Origin: JAUVYV01 sp964585535
GTDB taxonomy: Bacteria; Planctomycetota; Phycisphaerae; Sedimentisphaerales; Anaerobacaceae
Direction of reading: 5' to 3'
DNA: 9,802 bases
NCBI GenBank assembly: GCA_964585535.1
Contig: CAZPDW010000078.1
Location: forward strand, 1 to 9,802
Shown: one piece after another, positions 1 to 7,503 of the stretch
Layout: every line of letters begins with the position of its first letter
How positions within the stretch are numbered: position 1 is the first letter of the stretch
Translations under genes and position numbers: made by a program
Notes under the pieces: model-generated
What the model was told of the DNA's origin: nothing
The model's input: the letters and a program-made list of their open reading frames with translations, nothing else
The model's database searches: none

Positions 1-103
1 AGTATTTTACCGGACTGTCAGCAAAATTTCAAGGAAAAAACCCGTCCTGCTCCGTGATGAAGCGATGTTTCCCTGACCAGGCCGACCGCTTGAGCCGGCG
101 ATA

Positions 104-132
104 TTGACAGATTGTGTGGATGGGCATAGAAT
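104..132 (+). promoter_or_regulatory. Sigma70-type promoter for ileS
   Basis: A perfect -35 hexamer TTGACA (104-109) is followed by a 17-nt spacer and TAGAAT (127-132), a five-of-six match to the -10 consensus. Transcription would start near 139, giving a leader of only about 33 nt before the ATG at 173. That is far too short for a T-box riboswitch, so classical tRNA-dependent attenuation of this ileS is unlikely. Bases 1-103 contain no reading frame that I can identify as a gene; the short open stretches there look like chance. Confidence 0.7.
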
Positions 133-159
133 CTTGGGTTTGACGTGATGTGGATTGAT

Positions 160-164
160 AAAGG
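160..164 (+). promoter_or_regulatory. Ribosome binding site deciding the ileS start
   Basis: AAAGG lies 8 nt before the ATG at 173. The frame is also open from a TTG at 155, but that TTG sits upstream of this Shine-Dalgarno sequence and has none of its own. The ATG at 173 is therefore preferred. Confidence 0.65.
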
Positions 165-172
165 TATTGCAG

Positions 173-3034
173 ATGTCTGATGAGAAGAAAAAGGGTTACC
201 GGGAAACGTTGAATCTGCCGAAGACGGGCTTTCCGATGAAGGCGAATTTAGTGCAGAACGAGCCGGTGATGCGAAAGAGCTGGGCGAAAGAGGATATTTA
301 CGGGCAGATTCGCAGGGCCAGGGCCGGCTCAAAGAGATATATACTGCACGATGGGCCACCTTATGCAAACGGCGATATCCATATGGGCCACGTTATCAAT
401 AAGGTTCTGAAGGACTTTGTTGTGCGGTATAAGACGATGACGGGTTTCGATGCCCCGTTTGTGCCGGGCTGGGACTGCCACGGGCTGCCGATTGAGGCGA
501 AGGTGATGACGGAATTAGGCGAGAAGACGCGCGAAATGAGCAAGCCGCAGATTCGCCGGCTCTGTCAGAAATATGCGAGCAGGTACGTCAAAATACAAAG
601 CAGGCAGTTTCAGCAGCTTGGAATATTCGGGGATTTTGGGAATCCGTATCTGACCTTTAAGCCGAGTTATGAGCAGGGGATATTAGAGGTGTTTGCCGAG
701 CTGGTGGATAAGGGCCTGGTACGCAAGCAGCTAAAGCCCATCCACTGGTCGGTCGGCTGCGAAACGGCTCTTGCGGAGGCGGAATTGGAGTACAAGGACA
801 TCGCCTCGCCGAGCATCTATGTGAATTTTCCCGTTGCGGCCGAGTCGGTGGGAAAGCTCAAAGAGCTGGGCCTTGTCGAGGATGGGGACACGAATGTGTA
901 TTTTATGATATGGACAACGACTCCCTGGACGTTAACGGCGAACTTGGCGATTGCGGTGCATCCGCAGCTTGAATACACGACGATTCGTTACCAAAAAGAT
1001 GGCAAACAGATAGTTTCAGTGGTATGTGTCGCTCGTGCCGAGGCGGCGGCTGCGGCGGCGGGACTCGTCGCCGGACAGTACAGCATCGGCAAAAAAACTG
1101 TGCGGGGCGGCGAGCTTGAGGGCCTTCGGTACGAACACCCGTTCGTCGAGAAAAACCCAACCGACAAAGACGCCTATATGGTCGTCTGCGCACAGTACGT
1201 GACGACCGAGGACGGGACGGGATTAGTGCATACGGCGCCGGGACACGGCGTCGAGGACTATATGACGGGCCAGCAGTATAAACTGGCGATTTATTCGCCG
1301 GTGGGCGACGACGGCTGCTATGACGATACTGTTCCGCAGTGGCTGAGGGGCAAGAGCGTACTGGAAGTGGACGGCGAGGTGAATGCGAAGCTTCGCGAGC
1401 TTGGCGTTCTGGTGGCCGAAGAGAGAATGGTGCACAGCTACCCGCACTGCTGGCGCAGCAAGATGCCGGTGATATTCCGGGCCACCGAACAGTGGTTTAT
1501 CCGCGTGGACAAGCACTTGCAGGGGACGGACGTGAGCTTGCGGGATATGGCGCTGGAGGCGGTCAAAGATGTGCGGTGGATACCGGCGTGGGGACAGAAG
1601 CGAATCGAGGGGATGTTGGAGTCGCGGCCCGACTGGTGCATCAGCAGGCAGAGGAGCTGGGGGCTGCCGATACCGGTATTTGTGAACAGCAGTGGAGAAA
1701 ACCTGCTGACCAAGGACAGCGTCCTTGCGGTTGCCCGGCATATAGGCGGGAAGGGTTCGGATAGCTGGTTCACGGATTCGCCGGGGGAGATTTTGGGTGA
1801 GGATTTTGTTCTGCCGGAGGGCTTTAGTTTCGATGATTTACAGAAAGAAGAGAATATATTCGACGTGTGGTTCGAGGCGGGCTGCAGCTGGTACAGCGTG
1901 GCGGCGAAGGCCGGCTGGGATGTGCCGGTGGATTTGTACCTCGAGGGCTCGGACCAGCACCGTGGATGGTTTCAATTGTCGCTGCTGCCGGCGCTGGGGG
2001 CGATGGGCAAGGCGCCTTTCAAGGGCGTGCTGACGCACGGCTTTACCGTCGATGAGAAGGGGCTGAAGCAGTCGAAGTCGTTGGGCAATTACGTGAACGC
2101 CCAGGACGAGGTGGGCAAATACGGGGCGGATATTCTGCGGCTGTGGGTGGCGAGCGTGAATTATCAGGAGGATATTCGGTGCAACGATGAGTTGATTAGC
2201 CGAACGCAGGATGCGTACAGGAAAATCAGAAATACGCTGAGGTTTTTGTTAGGCAACCTTTACGATTTCAATCCGGCGGTGGACTCGGTCGCTTACGAGC
2301 GGATGTTCGAGGTTGACAAGTGGGCGGTGCAGCAGCTCGAAAAGCTGATATGGCAGGTTCGAGATGCGTACGAGAATTTCGTTTTCCACCGGGTCTATTC
2401 CCTGGTGTACAATTTCTGCACGGTTCAGATGAGCAATATCTATATGGACGTATTGAAGGACCGGCTGTACTGCGACGGGGCGGGTAGTTTGAGCCGGCGG
2501 AGCTGCCAGACGGCGATGCAGAGAATTCTCGATGCGCTGGTTCGGATACTGGCGCCGATACTGGTTCATACGGCCCAGGAGGCATGGGCGGCGATGCGGT
2601 ACAGGAGCGAAGATATTGACAGCGTGCATTTAGCTCAGATGCCGAAGGTCGATGATTCGGTTGATGTTGCCTCAGACGAGCCAAAGTGGGTCAAACTTAT
2701 GGATGTGCGTGAGGAGGTTCTGCGGGTTCTCGAGACCCTTCGGGCGGAAAAGGTAATTGCGAGCAACCAGGAGGCGGCCGTTACCATTAAGTGCGGTGAG
2801 GAGACGGCGGGGCTTCTGGAGCGGTTCGGTGTCGAGCAGTTTGCGGCACTGTGTATAACGAGTGAGGTTAAGCTTGAGAAGGCGGAGGGCAAAACAGAGG
2901 TGAAGGCGCAGAAGAGCAGTCATCAGAAGTGTCAGCGGTGCTGGAATTACTCCCCGACAGTCGGCGCCGACACCGAATATCCCGATATATGCGCCCGCTG
3001 CGCTAAAACCATCAAACCGGCATCTCCAAATTAA
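173..3034 (+). CDS. ileS: Isoleucyl-tRNA synthetase
   Basis: This cytoplasmic class I aminoacyl-tRNA synthetase charges tRNA-Ile with isoleucine using ATP. It is 953 aa from the ATG at 173, close to the E. coli length of 938. Visible signatures are the HIGH-type motif HMGH (residues 70-73), WDCHGLPIE just after it, and the CP1 editing domain with its Thr-rich strand TTTPWT (248-253). The editing motif HTAPGHGVEDY (353-363) includes the Asp expected to bind the amino group of mischarged valine. GSDQHRGWF precedes the second catalytic motif, and a C-terminal zinc knuckle has cysteines at about 920, 923, 940 and 943. The second catalytic motif reads KQSKS (632-636) instead of KMSKS. The flanking residues and all other motifs are intact, so the enzyme is probably active. 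It appears monocistronic, since the next gene is convergent. Confidence 0.97.
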   Translation: MSDEKKKGYRETLNLPKTGFPMKANLVQNEPVMRKSWAKEDIYGQIRRARAGSKRYILHDGPPYANGDIHMGHVINKVLKDFVVRYKTMTGFDAPFVPGWDCHGLPIEAKVMTELGEKTREMSKPQIRRLCQKYASRYVKIQSRQFQQLGIFGDFGNPYLTFKPSYEQGILEVFAELVDKGLVRKQLKPIHWSVGCETALAEAELEYKDIASPSIYVNFPVAAESVGKLKELGLVEDGDTNVYFMIWTTTPWTLTANLAIAVHPQLEYTTIRYQKDGKQIVSVVCVARAEAAAAAAGLVAGQYSIGKKTVRGGELEGLRYEHPFVEKNPTDKDAYMVVCAQYVTTEDGTGLVHTAPGHGVEDYMTGQQYKLAIYSPVGDDGCYDDTVPQWLRGKSVLEVDGEVNAKLRELGVLVAEERMVHSYPHCWRSKMPVIFRATEQWFIRVDKHLQGTDVSLRDMALEAVKDVRWIPAWGQKRIEGMLESRPDWCISRQRSWGLPIPVFVNSSGENLLTKDSVLAVARHIGGKGSDSWFTDSPGEILGEDFVLPEGFSFDDLQKEENIFDVWFEAGCSWYSVAAKAGWDVPVDLYLEGSDQHRGWFQLSLLPALGAMGKAPFKGVLTHGFTVDEKGLKQSKSLGNYVNAQDEVGKYGADILRLWVASVNYQEDIRCNDELISRTQDAYRKIRNTLRFLLGNLYDFNPAVDSVAYERMFEVDKWAVQQLEKLIWQVRDAYENFVFHRVYSLVYNFCTVQMSNIYMDVLKDRLYCDGAGSLSRRSCQTAMQRILDALVRILAPILVHTAQEAWAAMRYRSEDIDSVHLAQMPKVDDSVDVASDEPKWVKLMDVREEVLRVLETLRAEKVIASNQEAAVTIKCGEETAGLLERFGVEQFAALCITSEVKLEKAEGKTEVKAQKSSHQKCQRCWNYSPTVGADTEYPDICARCAKTIKPASPN

Positions 3035-3188
3035 AGACCCTGACAAAACGCTGTCACTGCCGCGAAATTTATCCCCAAGGAGGCGGAGAGCTTGGGCGTC
3101 GTCCAAAACGAATGGCGTTTGGCTGGAGCGAAGAAGGTGCCGCGAAGTCGGTGAATATGCGGAGGTTTCGTCGGCGGACGCTTCCGGC
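3035..3188. other. Convergent intergenic gap, no clear terminator
   Basis: This 154-bp gap lies between the 3' ends of ileS and the LysE-type gene. It holds small inverted repeats: TGACA/TGTCA at 3041-3045 and 3052-3056, CCCAAG/CTTGGG at 3074-3079 and 3091-3096, and a bulged pair around CCAAAACG/CGTTTGG near 3102-3120. A 9-bp direct repeat TGCCGCGAA occurs at 3058-3066 and 3139-3147. None of the hairpins is followed by a T-run on either strand, so termination here is not of the textbook intrinsic kind. I see no gene in it. Confidence 0.5.
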
Positions 3189-3806
3189 TCACGCTACAAC
3201 GCTCAGAATTACCAACAAACCGAGAACGGTCAGTGTCCCGCCAAAAATATGTCCAAGCAGCAGCAGTGTGCCGTCGCCGAGTTTTTTGTAAAGCATACCC
3301 ACAGATATACTCAACAGTATCCACCAGAACATCGAGCCGGTGAATACGCCTGCCACGAGCAGAGCGCCGGAGCCATAGTCGGTGCTCATACCCATCAGGC
3401 CCAGGCCGGCGAAGATGGCTGCAAACAGCAGAATTGTCATCGGGTTCGACAGCGTCAGCAGCAGTGTCGAGCCGAAATTGTTGAAGTGGCCCAGTTTCTC
3501 CGCCAGTGCGCCGGTCCGGACCTTTTTTGACAGCAGCGCCCTTACCCCCATCAGGCAGAGGAAAACGCCTCCAAACAGCCGAAAGCACATCTGCTGGGCA
3601 ACCATAAAATCAGAGATGAACGTCAGGCCGAACGCCGCAATAGCTGCGCACATCGCATCGGCGCCGGCGGCGCCGAGCCCCGAGACCAAGCCGCTAATTC
3701 TGCCCCCGGCCAACGTCCTTTGTGCGCACAGAAAAGCGACAGGCCCGATAGGTACCGCCATCACGATTCCGACGGCCAAACCCTTGAAAAACAAGATGAT
3801 ATCCAT
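3189..3806 (-). CDS. LysE/RhtB-family membrane transporter
   Basis: The product is a 205-aa inner-membrane protein with about six hydrophobic segments, the usual size and build of LysE/RhtB exporters, which move amino acids or related small molecules out of the cell. The family pattern is visible at the N-terminus as PIGPVAFLCAQRTLAGGR (19-36), followed by a glycine-rich helix GLVSGLGAAGAD (39-50). It recurs in the second half as LTLSNPMTILLFAAIFAGLG (117-136). The ATG at 3806 is chosen because a weak GGGA lies 8 nt upstream and the protein then starts directly at the first membrane helix. A TTG at 3833 would add nine residues with no ribosome site. It lies 63 nt downstream of the DUF6807 gene on the same strand, so it may be the last gene of that operon. 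The substrate is unknown. Confidence 0.85.
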   Translation of the reverse strand: MDIILFFKGLAVGIVMAVPIGPVAFLCAQRTLAGGRISGLVSGLGAAGADAMCAAIAAFGLTFISDFMVAQQMCFRLFGGVFLCLMGVRALLSKKVRTGALAEKLGHFNNFGSTLLLTLSNPMTILLFAAIFAGLGLMGMSTDYGSGALLVAGVFTGSMFWWILLSISVGMLYKKLGDGTLLLLGHIFGGTLTVLGLLVILSVVA

Positions 3807-3869
3807 TGCTATTGTCCCGGGTAGAAATCTCAACGGTCAGGCCGCCGCGATTCTGATATGCAAACTTCG

Positions 3870-4826
3870 TTAACCACCCGCAAACTCTTCAAACTCCCGC
3901 TGCAGGTCCTCGGCCGATTTGTCGCCTTCGTAAATGCTCATCCTGAATTTGAAGACGGCACTTTTGCCGGAGTCAAGTGTGAAATTCAACGGCTGCGGAT
4001 TTTTGACTTTTCTGCCCTTTTGGAACGCAAACTGTCCCAGAGGGTTGGCGCTGAAAAGCCCGTATCCCCTGGCGTGCCAGTACGTCGGATAATTCACGCT
4101 GTCGGGATGATTGAAAATTGCAATGCCGATTACCCTGCCGGCTTTTTGTCCCTGCAAACGTACCCAGCTTGCCCGTTTGCCCCAGATATTTTTTTCGTGC
4201 CGGTCGCCGTTGCTGCTGAGGTACTCGCCGCTGCCTTTGTCTTCTCTGAGCCAGCCCGCCACTCGAATGGCGAACATCCCTTCCTTGGTATCGTCAAATA
4301 CAACTTTGCCGTTAATGGCGGTAAGCTTCATCGTAAAATCAATCGTGTATTCGTCCTGCAAAGTTCGAAAAACCATATCCCGCTTCTCATCGAGAAGCGC
4401 CTTGCCGTCCTTGCCGACCCAGTGCAGCAGAACCGAGAGCGTCCCCTCGCCGTCGCCCGGCTGCATCCGTGCGATTTTAATGTGCTTTATCTGCGGCGGC
4501 GAGGTCGTATTGTTCCAGAAGCCCTGCCCGTTGACTTTGTCATAAGTAAAGAAGACCCCCGTATGATGCGGATGGTCCGTGCTCTCGCCTTTGACTTTTG
4601 CAAAAGGAAAGCCGCGAGTCAAAACTATCCCCGAAGGGCTTTTGACGGGCCACAAAACCGGTTTGGTCAGCTCACTGCCGTAACGGTAACTCGCAGCGAT
4701 ATTGCCGTCGATTGTCACATCGATTTGCTTGTCACGCTGAACAAACTCGACCCTCGGCCCGGCCGCACAGCCGGCCGCCGTGGCCGCCAGCACCACCCCG
4801 GCAATCATCAAACGGCTTCGCTTCAT
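3870..4826 (-). CDS. DUF6807 (PmoA-family) lipoprotein
   Basis: This 318-aa protein has a short hydrophobic signal and a possible lipoprotein cysteine at residue 20 (context AAGC, a permissive lipobox), so it is probably exported and membrane-anchored. It matches what I know of the DUF6807 family, historically named PmoA although it is not a methane monooxygenase subunit. The family landmarks are TDHPHHTGVFF (83-93) and YPTYWHARGYGLFSANPLGQ (246-265), both His- and aromatic-rich and presumably lining a ligand pocket. The biochemical function is unknown. Family members often sit beside Gfo/Idh/MocA oxidoreductases and sugar isomerases, as here. The start is the ATG at 4826, with a strong GGGG-containing ribosome site. 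A GTG at 4844 overlaps the stop of the preceding gene and would extend the signal without improving it. The gene begins 14 nt after that stop, which suggests translational coupling. Confidence 0.85.
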   Translation of the reverse strand: MKRSRLMIAGVVLAATAAGCAAGPRVEFVQRDKQIDVTIDGNIAASYRYGSELTKPVLWPVKSPSGIVLTRGFPFAKVKGESTDHPHHTGVFFTYDKVNGQGFWNNTTSPPQIKHIKIARMQPGDGEGTLSVLLHWVGKDGKALLDEKRDMVFRTLQDEYTIDFTMKLTAINGKVVFDDTKEGMFAIRVAGWLREDKGSGEYLSSNGDRHEKNIWGKRASWVRLQGQKAGRVIGIAIFNHPDSVNYPTYWHARGYGLFSANPLGQFAFQKGRKVKNPQPLNFTLDSGKSAVFKFRMSIYEGDKSAEDLQREFEEFAGG

Positions 4827-4832
4827 AATTAA

Positions 4833-4840
4833 CCCCTTTT
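4833..4840 (-). promoter_or_regulatory. Ribosome binding site abutting upstream stop codon
   Basis: In the mRNA direction the upstream TGA (4843-4841) is followed at once by AAAAGGGG (4840-4833), then TTAATT and the ATG at 4826. The spacing of 6 nt is good. Ribosomes finishing the upstream gene would stop on top of this site, so the two lipoprotein genes are probably translated together. Confidence 0.65.
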
Positions 4841-6241
4841 TCACCTGCTCGCCATTTCAAGCGCCCTGGTGGTCGTATAGTACTTCGCCTTCATATTCGC
4901 CACTTCCCAGTCGGGCAGCTTACCCTCTTGCAGATACTTGAGGTATCTTTCGGTGACCTGTCTGAAGTGCGCTTCATGCCCGATTCGGTACTTATCCGGT
5001 ATCACCACGTGCCAGCCGTCCTCCGTCTCCGCAACCGTTACGCCCCTGTACTTGTCCTGCAAATCCAGTACCGCCCTATACACCGGCGCCATCGGCTCAT
5101 CGTATGTAACCCCGGCCGCCGGCTCCACATACAGCTCAGGTCTGTAATTCTGCTCGGCGCCCTGTTTGATAATGATATTGGCTTTCGTGCCGCGCATGAT
5201 TGAGTAATGTGTGTCTGCGGCGCCTTCGGGGGCCTGGAAATTCCAGACAACAGAAACCTTTGCATATATGCCTTTAATCTTGTAGATAATTTCACCGTTC
5301 GCATAACAGAGCAGGGCACCATCGGCGTTGAGCTTGTCGGTCAGGAAGGGCTCGAAATCACCGAGTTGTGTGACCTTTTTGTACTGCTCTTTGGTTATCA
5401 TTGTAGGCCGGCGCTTTACATTCTCAATTTCAATATCGGTGTGGTAGTCGATTGGTTGCTCCGGGAAAGTCTCCCACATCACCAAGTCCAGCAGATGCGT
5501 CGTCACATCCACAATCCCCTCGCCTTGCTGCGTCGTGTCGAAATACCAGCCAGGCCGCTTGATTGGGTTACCCGACACATATTTGAAAAAGTGGTGTACG
5601 CTATCTTTAACCACCGCCGGTTCATCCGCCGAGCCGGCAACAAGCTCACCGAACACGGCTTTGTTGTGCACCAGCTCCTTTTGCAGTATTGTCGTAATCC
5701 CGCTCCGCTCGGTCATAATATCATAAAGCAGCAGGCCGTTTCTTTCGGCAGTATCGAGCGCACTTTCGAGGATATCGAAACCTTCCTCGCTTATGCACAT
5801 CGGCTTGTCCGCCAGAACGTTGAGACCTGCGTCCACACAGGCCTTGATATACCGGGCCTTCTTTTTGTTGCTGCCCGAAATAACAACCACGTTGCCTTTT
5901 TTCTCGGCCAGCATCTTTTCCAGGTAATCGTCGCCGGTATAAACCTTCTCAACCCAGCTTGTGGGATTCTCCGCTCGCGTATTGAAGCCCTCGATACGTT
6001 TGAGATGGTCTTCGACGTCCGGGCCCTTCGGGGCATACACATAAACCGTCGGCGAGACCTCGTCGTACATCGTCTTCTGGACGAGCGCCGCGTGAAAATG
6101 TCCCGGGTCAAGCGTAATCAGCTTGACCGCATATTCCTTTACCGGCCTGGCCGCTTCCTTTTTTACACCTTTCTTCTTGCACGAAACCGCCGACACCACC
6201 AGCAATATCGAAAGACCGATTAAAATCACTTTTCTGAACAT
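4841..6241 (-). CDS. Gfo/Idh/MocA-superfamily lipoprotein, PF16490-like C-terminus
   Basis: This 466-aa protein starts with a Sec signal peptide and a lipobox ending at Cys21 (AVSC), followed by a lysine-rich linker, so it should be an envelope lipoprotein. The fold resembles Gfo/Idh/MocA oxidoreductases. ADKP (144-147) matches the EKP motif with its catalytic lysine, and D245, H249 and D252 in IVDVTTHLLD match the active-site Asp/His motif. The length and C-terminal half fit the family with the putative oxidoreductase C-terminal domain (PF16490). The glycine-rich dinucleotide loop expected after the first strand is absent: the sequence there is LITLDPGHFHAAL (41-53). Cofactor binding is therefore uncertain. 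The start ATG at 6241 has an excellent ribosome site, GGGAAGGA (6256-6249), 7 nt upstream. It lies 85 nt after the TIM-barrel gene and 14 nt before the DUF6807 gene, in one apparent operon. Confidence 0.85.
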   Translation of the reverse strand: MFRKVILIGLSILLVVSAVSCKKKGVKKEAARPVKEYAVKLITLDPGHFHAALVQKTMYDEVSPTVYVYAPKGPDVEDHLKRIEGFNTRAENPTSWVEKVYTGDDYLEKMLAEKKGNVVVISGSNKKKARYIKACVDAGLNVLADKPMCISEEGFDILESALDTAERNGLLLYDIMTERSGITTILQKELVHNKAVFGELVAGSADEPAVVKDSVHHFFKYVSGNPIKRPGWYFDTTQQGEGIVDVTTHLLDLVMWETFPEQPIDYHTDIEIENVKRRPTMITKEQYKKVTQLGDFEPFLTDKLNADGALLCYANGEIIYKIKGIYAKVSVVWNFQAPEGAADTHYSIMRGTKANIIIKQGAEQNYRPELYVEPAAGVTYDEPMAPVYRAVLDLQDKYRGVTVAETEDGWHVVIPDKYRIGHEAHFRQVTERYLKYLQEGKLPDWEVANMKAKYYTTTRALEMASR

Positions 6242-6326
6242 ATCTGAATCCTTCCCGCAAACTGACGTTCTTCGAGATTAGCTGTTACCTGCACCGGGCG
6301 TGCCCATACAATAATCTTTTCATCGT

Positions 6327-7184
6327 TCAAAGGACCGCGAGCACCCCTTTGACATAGCCAACCGACTCGGCCAGCCCTGCCAGCGGGTCATTGGGGTCCT
6401 TTTCGTATTCAAAGGCCGCAACGCCTGTATAGTTAATTTTTATCAAAGTCCGCAGGAACTTTGGAATATCAATTACGCCTCGACCTACTTCAATGCCTTT
6501 TCCTTCTGCCGCTGCAACATCAACATCCTTCATATCTACATCATATAGTCGATCTGCGTATTTCTCCGTGGCCTGCGATGGATCCACGCCCGCTCGTTTG
6601 GTGTGGCCAATGTCATGACATAGGCCTATACGCAAATCAAGGTCTTTTATCTTTTCGTAAGCACTTGCTGGTGTTGGATAAAGTTCATCACCGGGCCCAT
6701 GATTGTGAATCGCTACCTTGATATCATACTCTTGAACTTTCTTCTCGAGAAGTCCAAGCAGCTCGTGCTTAGGCACGCCAATAATTACCTTCATCCCTGC
6801 CGCTTTAGCATAATCAAATGCACGATGCACCTCCGAGGTTTCATTCATATAAATCACCCCACCGCCATAAAGCTCCAGCCCTGCCTCTTTCACCTTTGCC
6901 GTGATTTTTTCTATAACCTCAGCTTTACTGTTCAGAGGCAAATGCATGCTTTTTAATTTAATATACTTCAATCCTACTTGTTGCGCCATCTCCAGCACTT
7001 CATCCAGCCGGAACTTCCTTAACGTATACGAAGCAAGGCCCAGCTTAAACTTGTTCTTTGGCTGACTCTGACGTTGTTCCGCGGCAAGCGACGCACTCTG
7101 TTTGGGATTCCCGCCCAGCAGCGAAGCTGCCGCTCCAAGTCCCGCCAGTTTGACAAATTCTCGTCTATTCTGTTTGATTTCCAT
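6327..7184 (-). CDS. Tat-exported sugar isomerase/epimerase-like TIM barrel
   Basis: The 285-aa product belongs to the xylose-isomerase-like TIM-barrel (AP-endonuclease 2) superfamily, whose members isomerise, epimerise, hydrate or cleave sugars and keto-sugars, usually with a bound metal. The N-terminus carries a twin-arginine signal: NRREFVK (6-12, arginines 7 and 8), a hydrophobic stretch LAGLGAAASLLGG, and a plausible cleavage site near SLA/AE (34-35). The barrel begins at FKLGLASYTL (46-55). Candidate metal or acid-base residues sit where the superfamily has them: E104 in LELYGG, HNH (160-162), CHDIGH (189-194), DMKD (217-220) and FEYE (258-261). The exact reaction cannot be told. The ATG at 7184 is preferred over the GTG at 7193, whose first base is part of the ribosome site AAAGGAG. 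It is the first gene of the minus-strand cluster. Confidence 0.85.
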   Translation of the reverse strand: MEIKQNRREFVKLAGLGAAASLLGGNPKQSASLAAEQRQSQPKNKFKLGLASYTLRKFRLDEVLEMAQQVGLKYIKLKSMHLPLNSKAEVIEKITAKVKEAGLELYGGGVIYMNETSEVHRAFDYAKAAGMKVIIGVPKHELLGLLEKKVQEYDIKVAIHNHGPGDELYPTPASAYEKIKDLDLRIGLCHDIGHTKRAGVDPSQATEKYADRLYDVDMKDVDVAAAEGKGIEVGRGVIDIPKFLRTLIKINYTGVAAFEYEKDPNDPLAGLAESVGYVKGVLAVL

Positions 7185-7192
7185 TCGAGTCA

Positions 7193-7199
7193 CTCCTTT
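7193..7199 (-). promoter_or_regulatory. Ribosome binding site deciding the TIM-barrel start
   Basis: AAAGGAG (7199-7193 in mRNA direction) lies 8 nt before the ATG at 7184. The alternative GTG codon at 7193-7191 shares its first G with this site, which rules it out as the normal start. Confidence 0.75.
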
Positions 7200-7281
7200 C
7201 CTGATACAATTGGCCCGCCGCCGGGACTTTCCAGGCCCTCAGACCAAAAAACGCAAGTTCTGCAAGTAAAATCGCACGTCC

Positions 7282-7309
7282 ATTGTCGCCTCGCTGCTTC
7301 TGTTGTCAA
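7282..7309 (-). promoter_or_regulatory. Candidate promoter for the minus-strand cluster
   Basis: On the minus strand, TTGACA (7309-7304) is followed by a 16-nt spacer and GACAAT (7287-7282). That is a perfect -35 and a four-of-six -10 that lacks the important first T. Transcription would start near 7275, giving a leader of about 90 nt. The weak -10 suggests activator dependence, or it may be a chance match. Confidence 0.4.
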
Positions 7310-7366
7310 TCAAAAAAGGAGCGCTTGAAATTCTTCTTCTAAAATCATCAGGGATGAAGTTTTCCT

Positions 7367-7394
7367 TTGACATCCGCCATCCGGCAATTAACAT
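7367..7394 (+). promoter_or_regulatory. Candidate promoter for the plus-strand oxidoreductase
   Basis: TTGACA (7367-7372) is followed by a 16-nt spacer and TAACAT (7389-7394), which keeps the first two and last two bases of the -10 consensus. Transcription would start near 7401, just before the inverted repeat at 7409-7442. This is the best candidate in the 319-bp divergent region 7185-7503, which otherwise contains no gene. Confidence 0.45.
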
Positions 7395-7408
7395 ATCAGT
7401 ATAGACTC

Positions 7409-7442
7409 AACCGGAGATACCCGTCTATGGTATATCTCGGTT
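7409..7442. repeat. Imperfect inverted repeat in divergent control region
   Basis: AACCGGAGATA (7409-7419) faces TATCTCGGTT (7433-7442). The arms pair over 10 bp with one bulged G. ATACC/GGTAT inside the repeat offers an alternative short pairing. It lies immediately downstream of the predicted start point for the 7504 gene and ends 61 nt before its ATG. It could be an operator for a dimeric regulator or an mRNA leader hairpin. No T-run follows, so it is not an intrinsic terminator. Confidence 0.5.
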
Positions 7443-7503
7443 GTGAAAAGTTAATATAAGCGCACAATCAAAATCTTTTGGTTGAATTAAAGGAGAAACT
7501 CAA

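Noticed and set aside
155..172. Extending ileS to the TTG at 155
   Set aside because: The ribosome site AAAGG at 160-164 lies inside this extension and is correctly placed for the ATG at 173.
1..172. CRISPR array, insertion sequence or T-box leader upstream of ileS or elsewhere
   Set aside because: There are no regularly spaced repeats, no transposase and no terminal repeats anywhere in the window. The predicted ileS leader is only about 33 nt.
3858..4832. Long open frame on the plus strand opposite the DUF6807 gene
   Set aside because: It mirrors a well-supported minus-strand gene almost end to end, and its translation shows no family motif. It is a codon-bias shadow.
5207..6223. Plus-strand open frame of about 338 codons opposite the oxidoreductase-like lipoprotein
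   Set aside because: It lies antisense within a gene that has a signal peptide, family motifs and a strong ribosome site. The antisense translation has no recognisable domain.
7409..7442. Reading the inverted repeat as an intrinsic terminator
   Set aside because: No T-run follows on either strand, and it sits upstream of a gene start between divergent genes, where a terminator is not needed.
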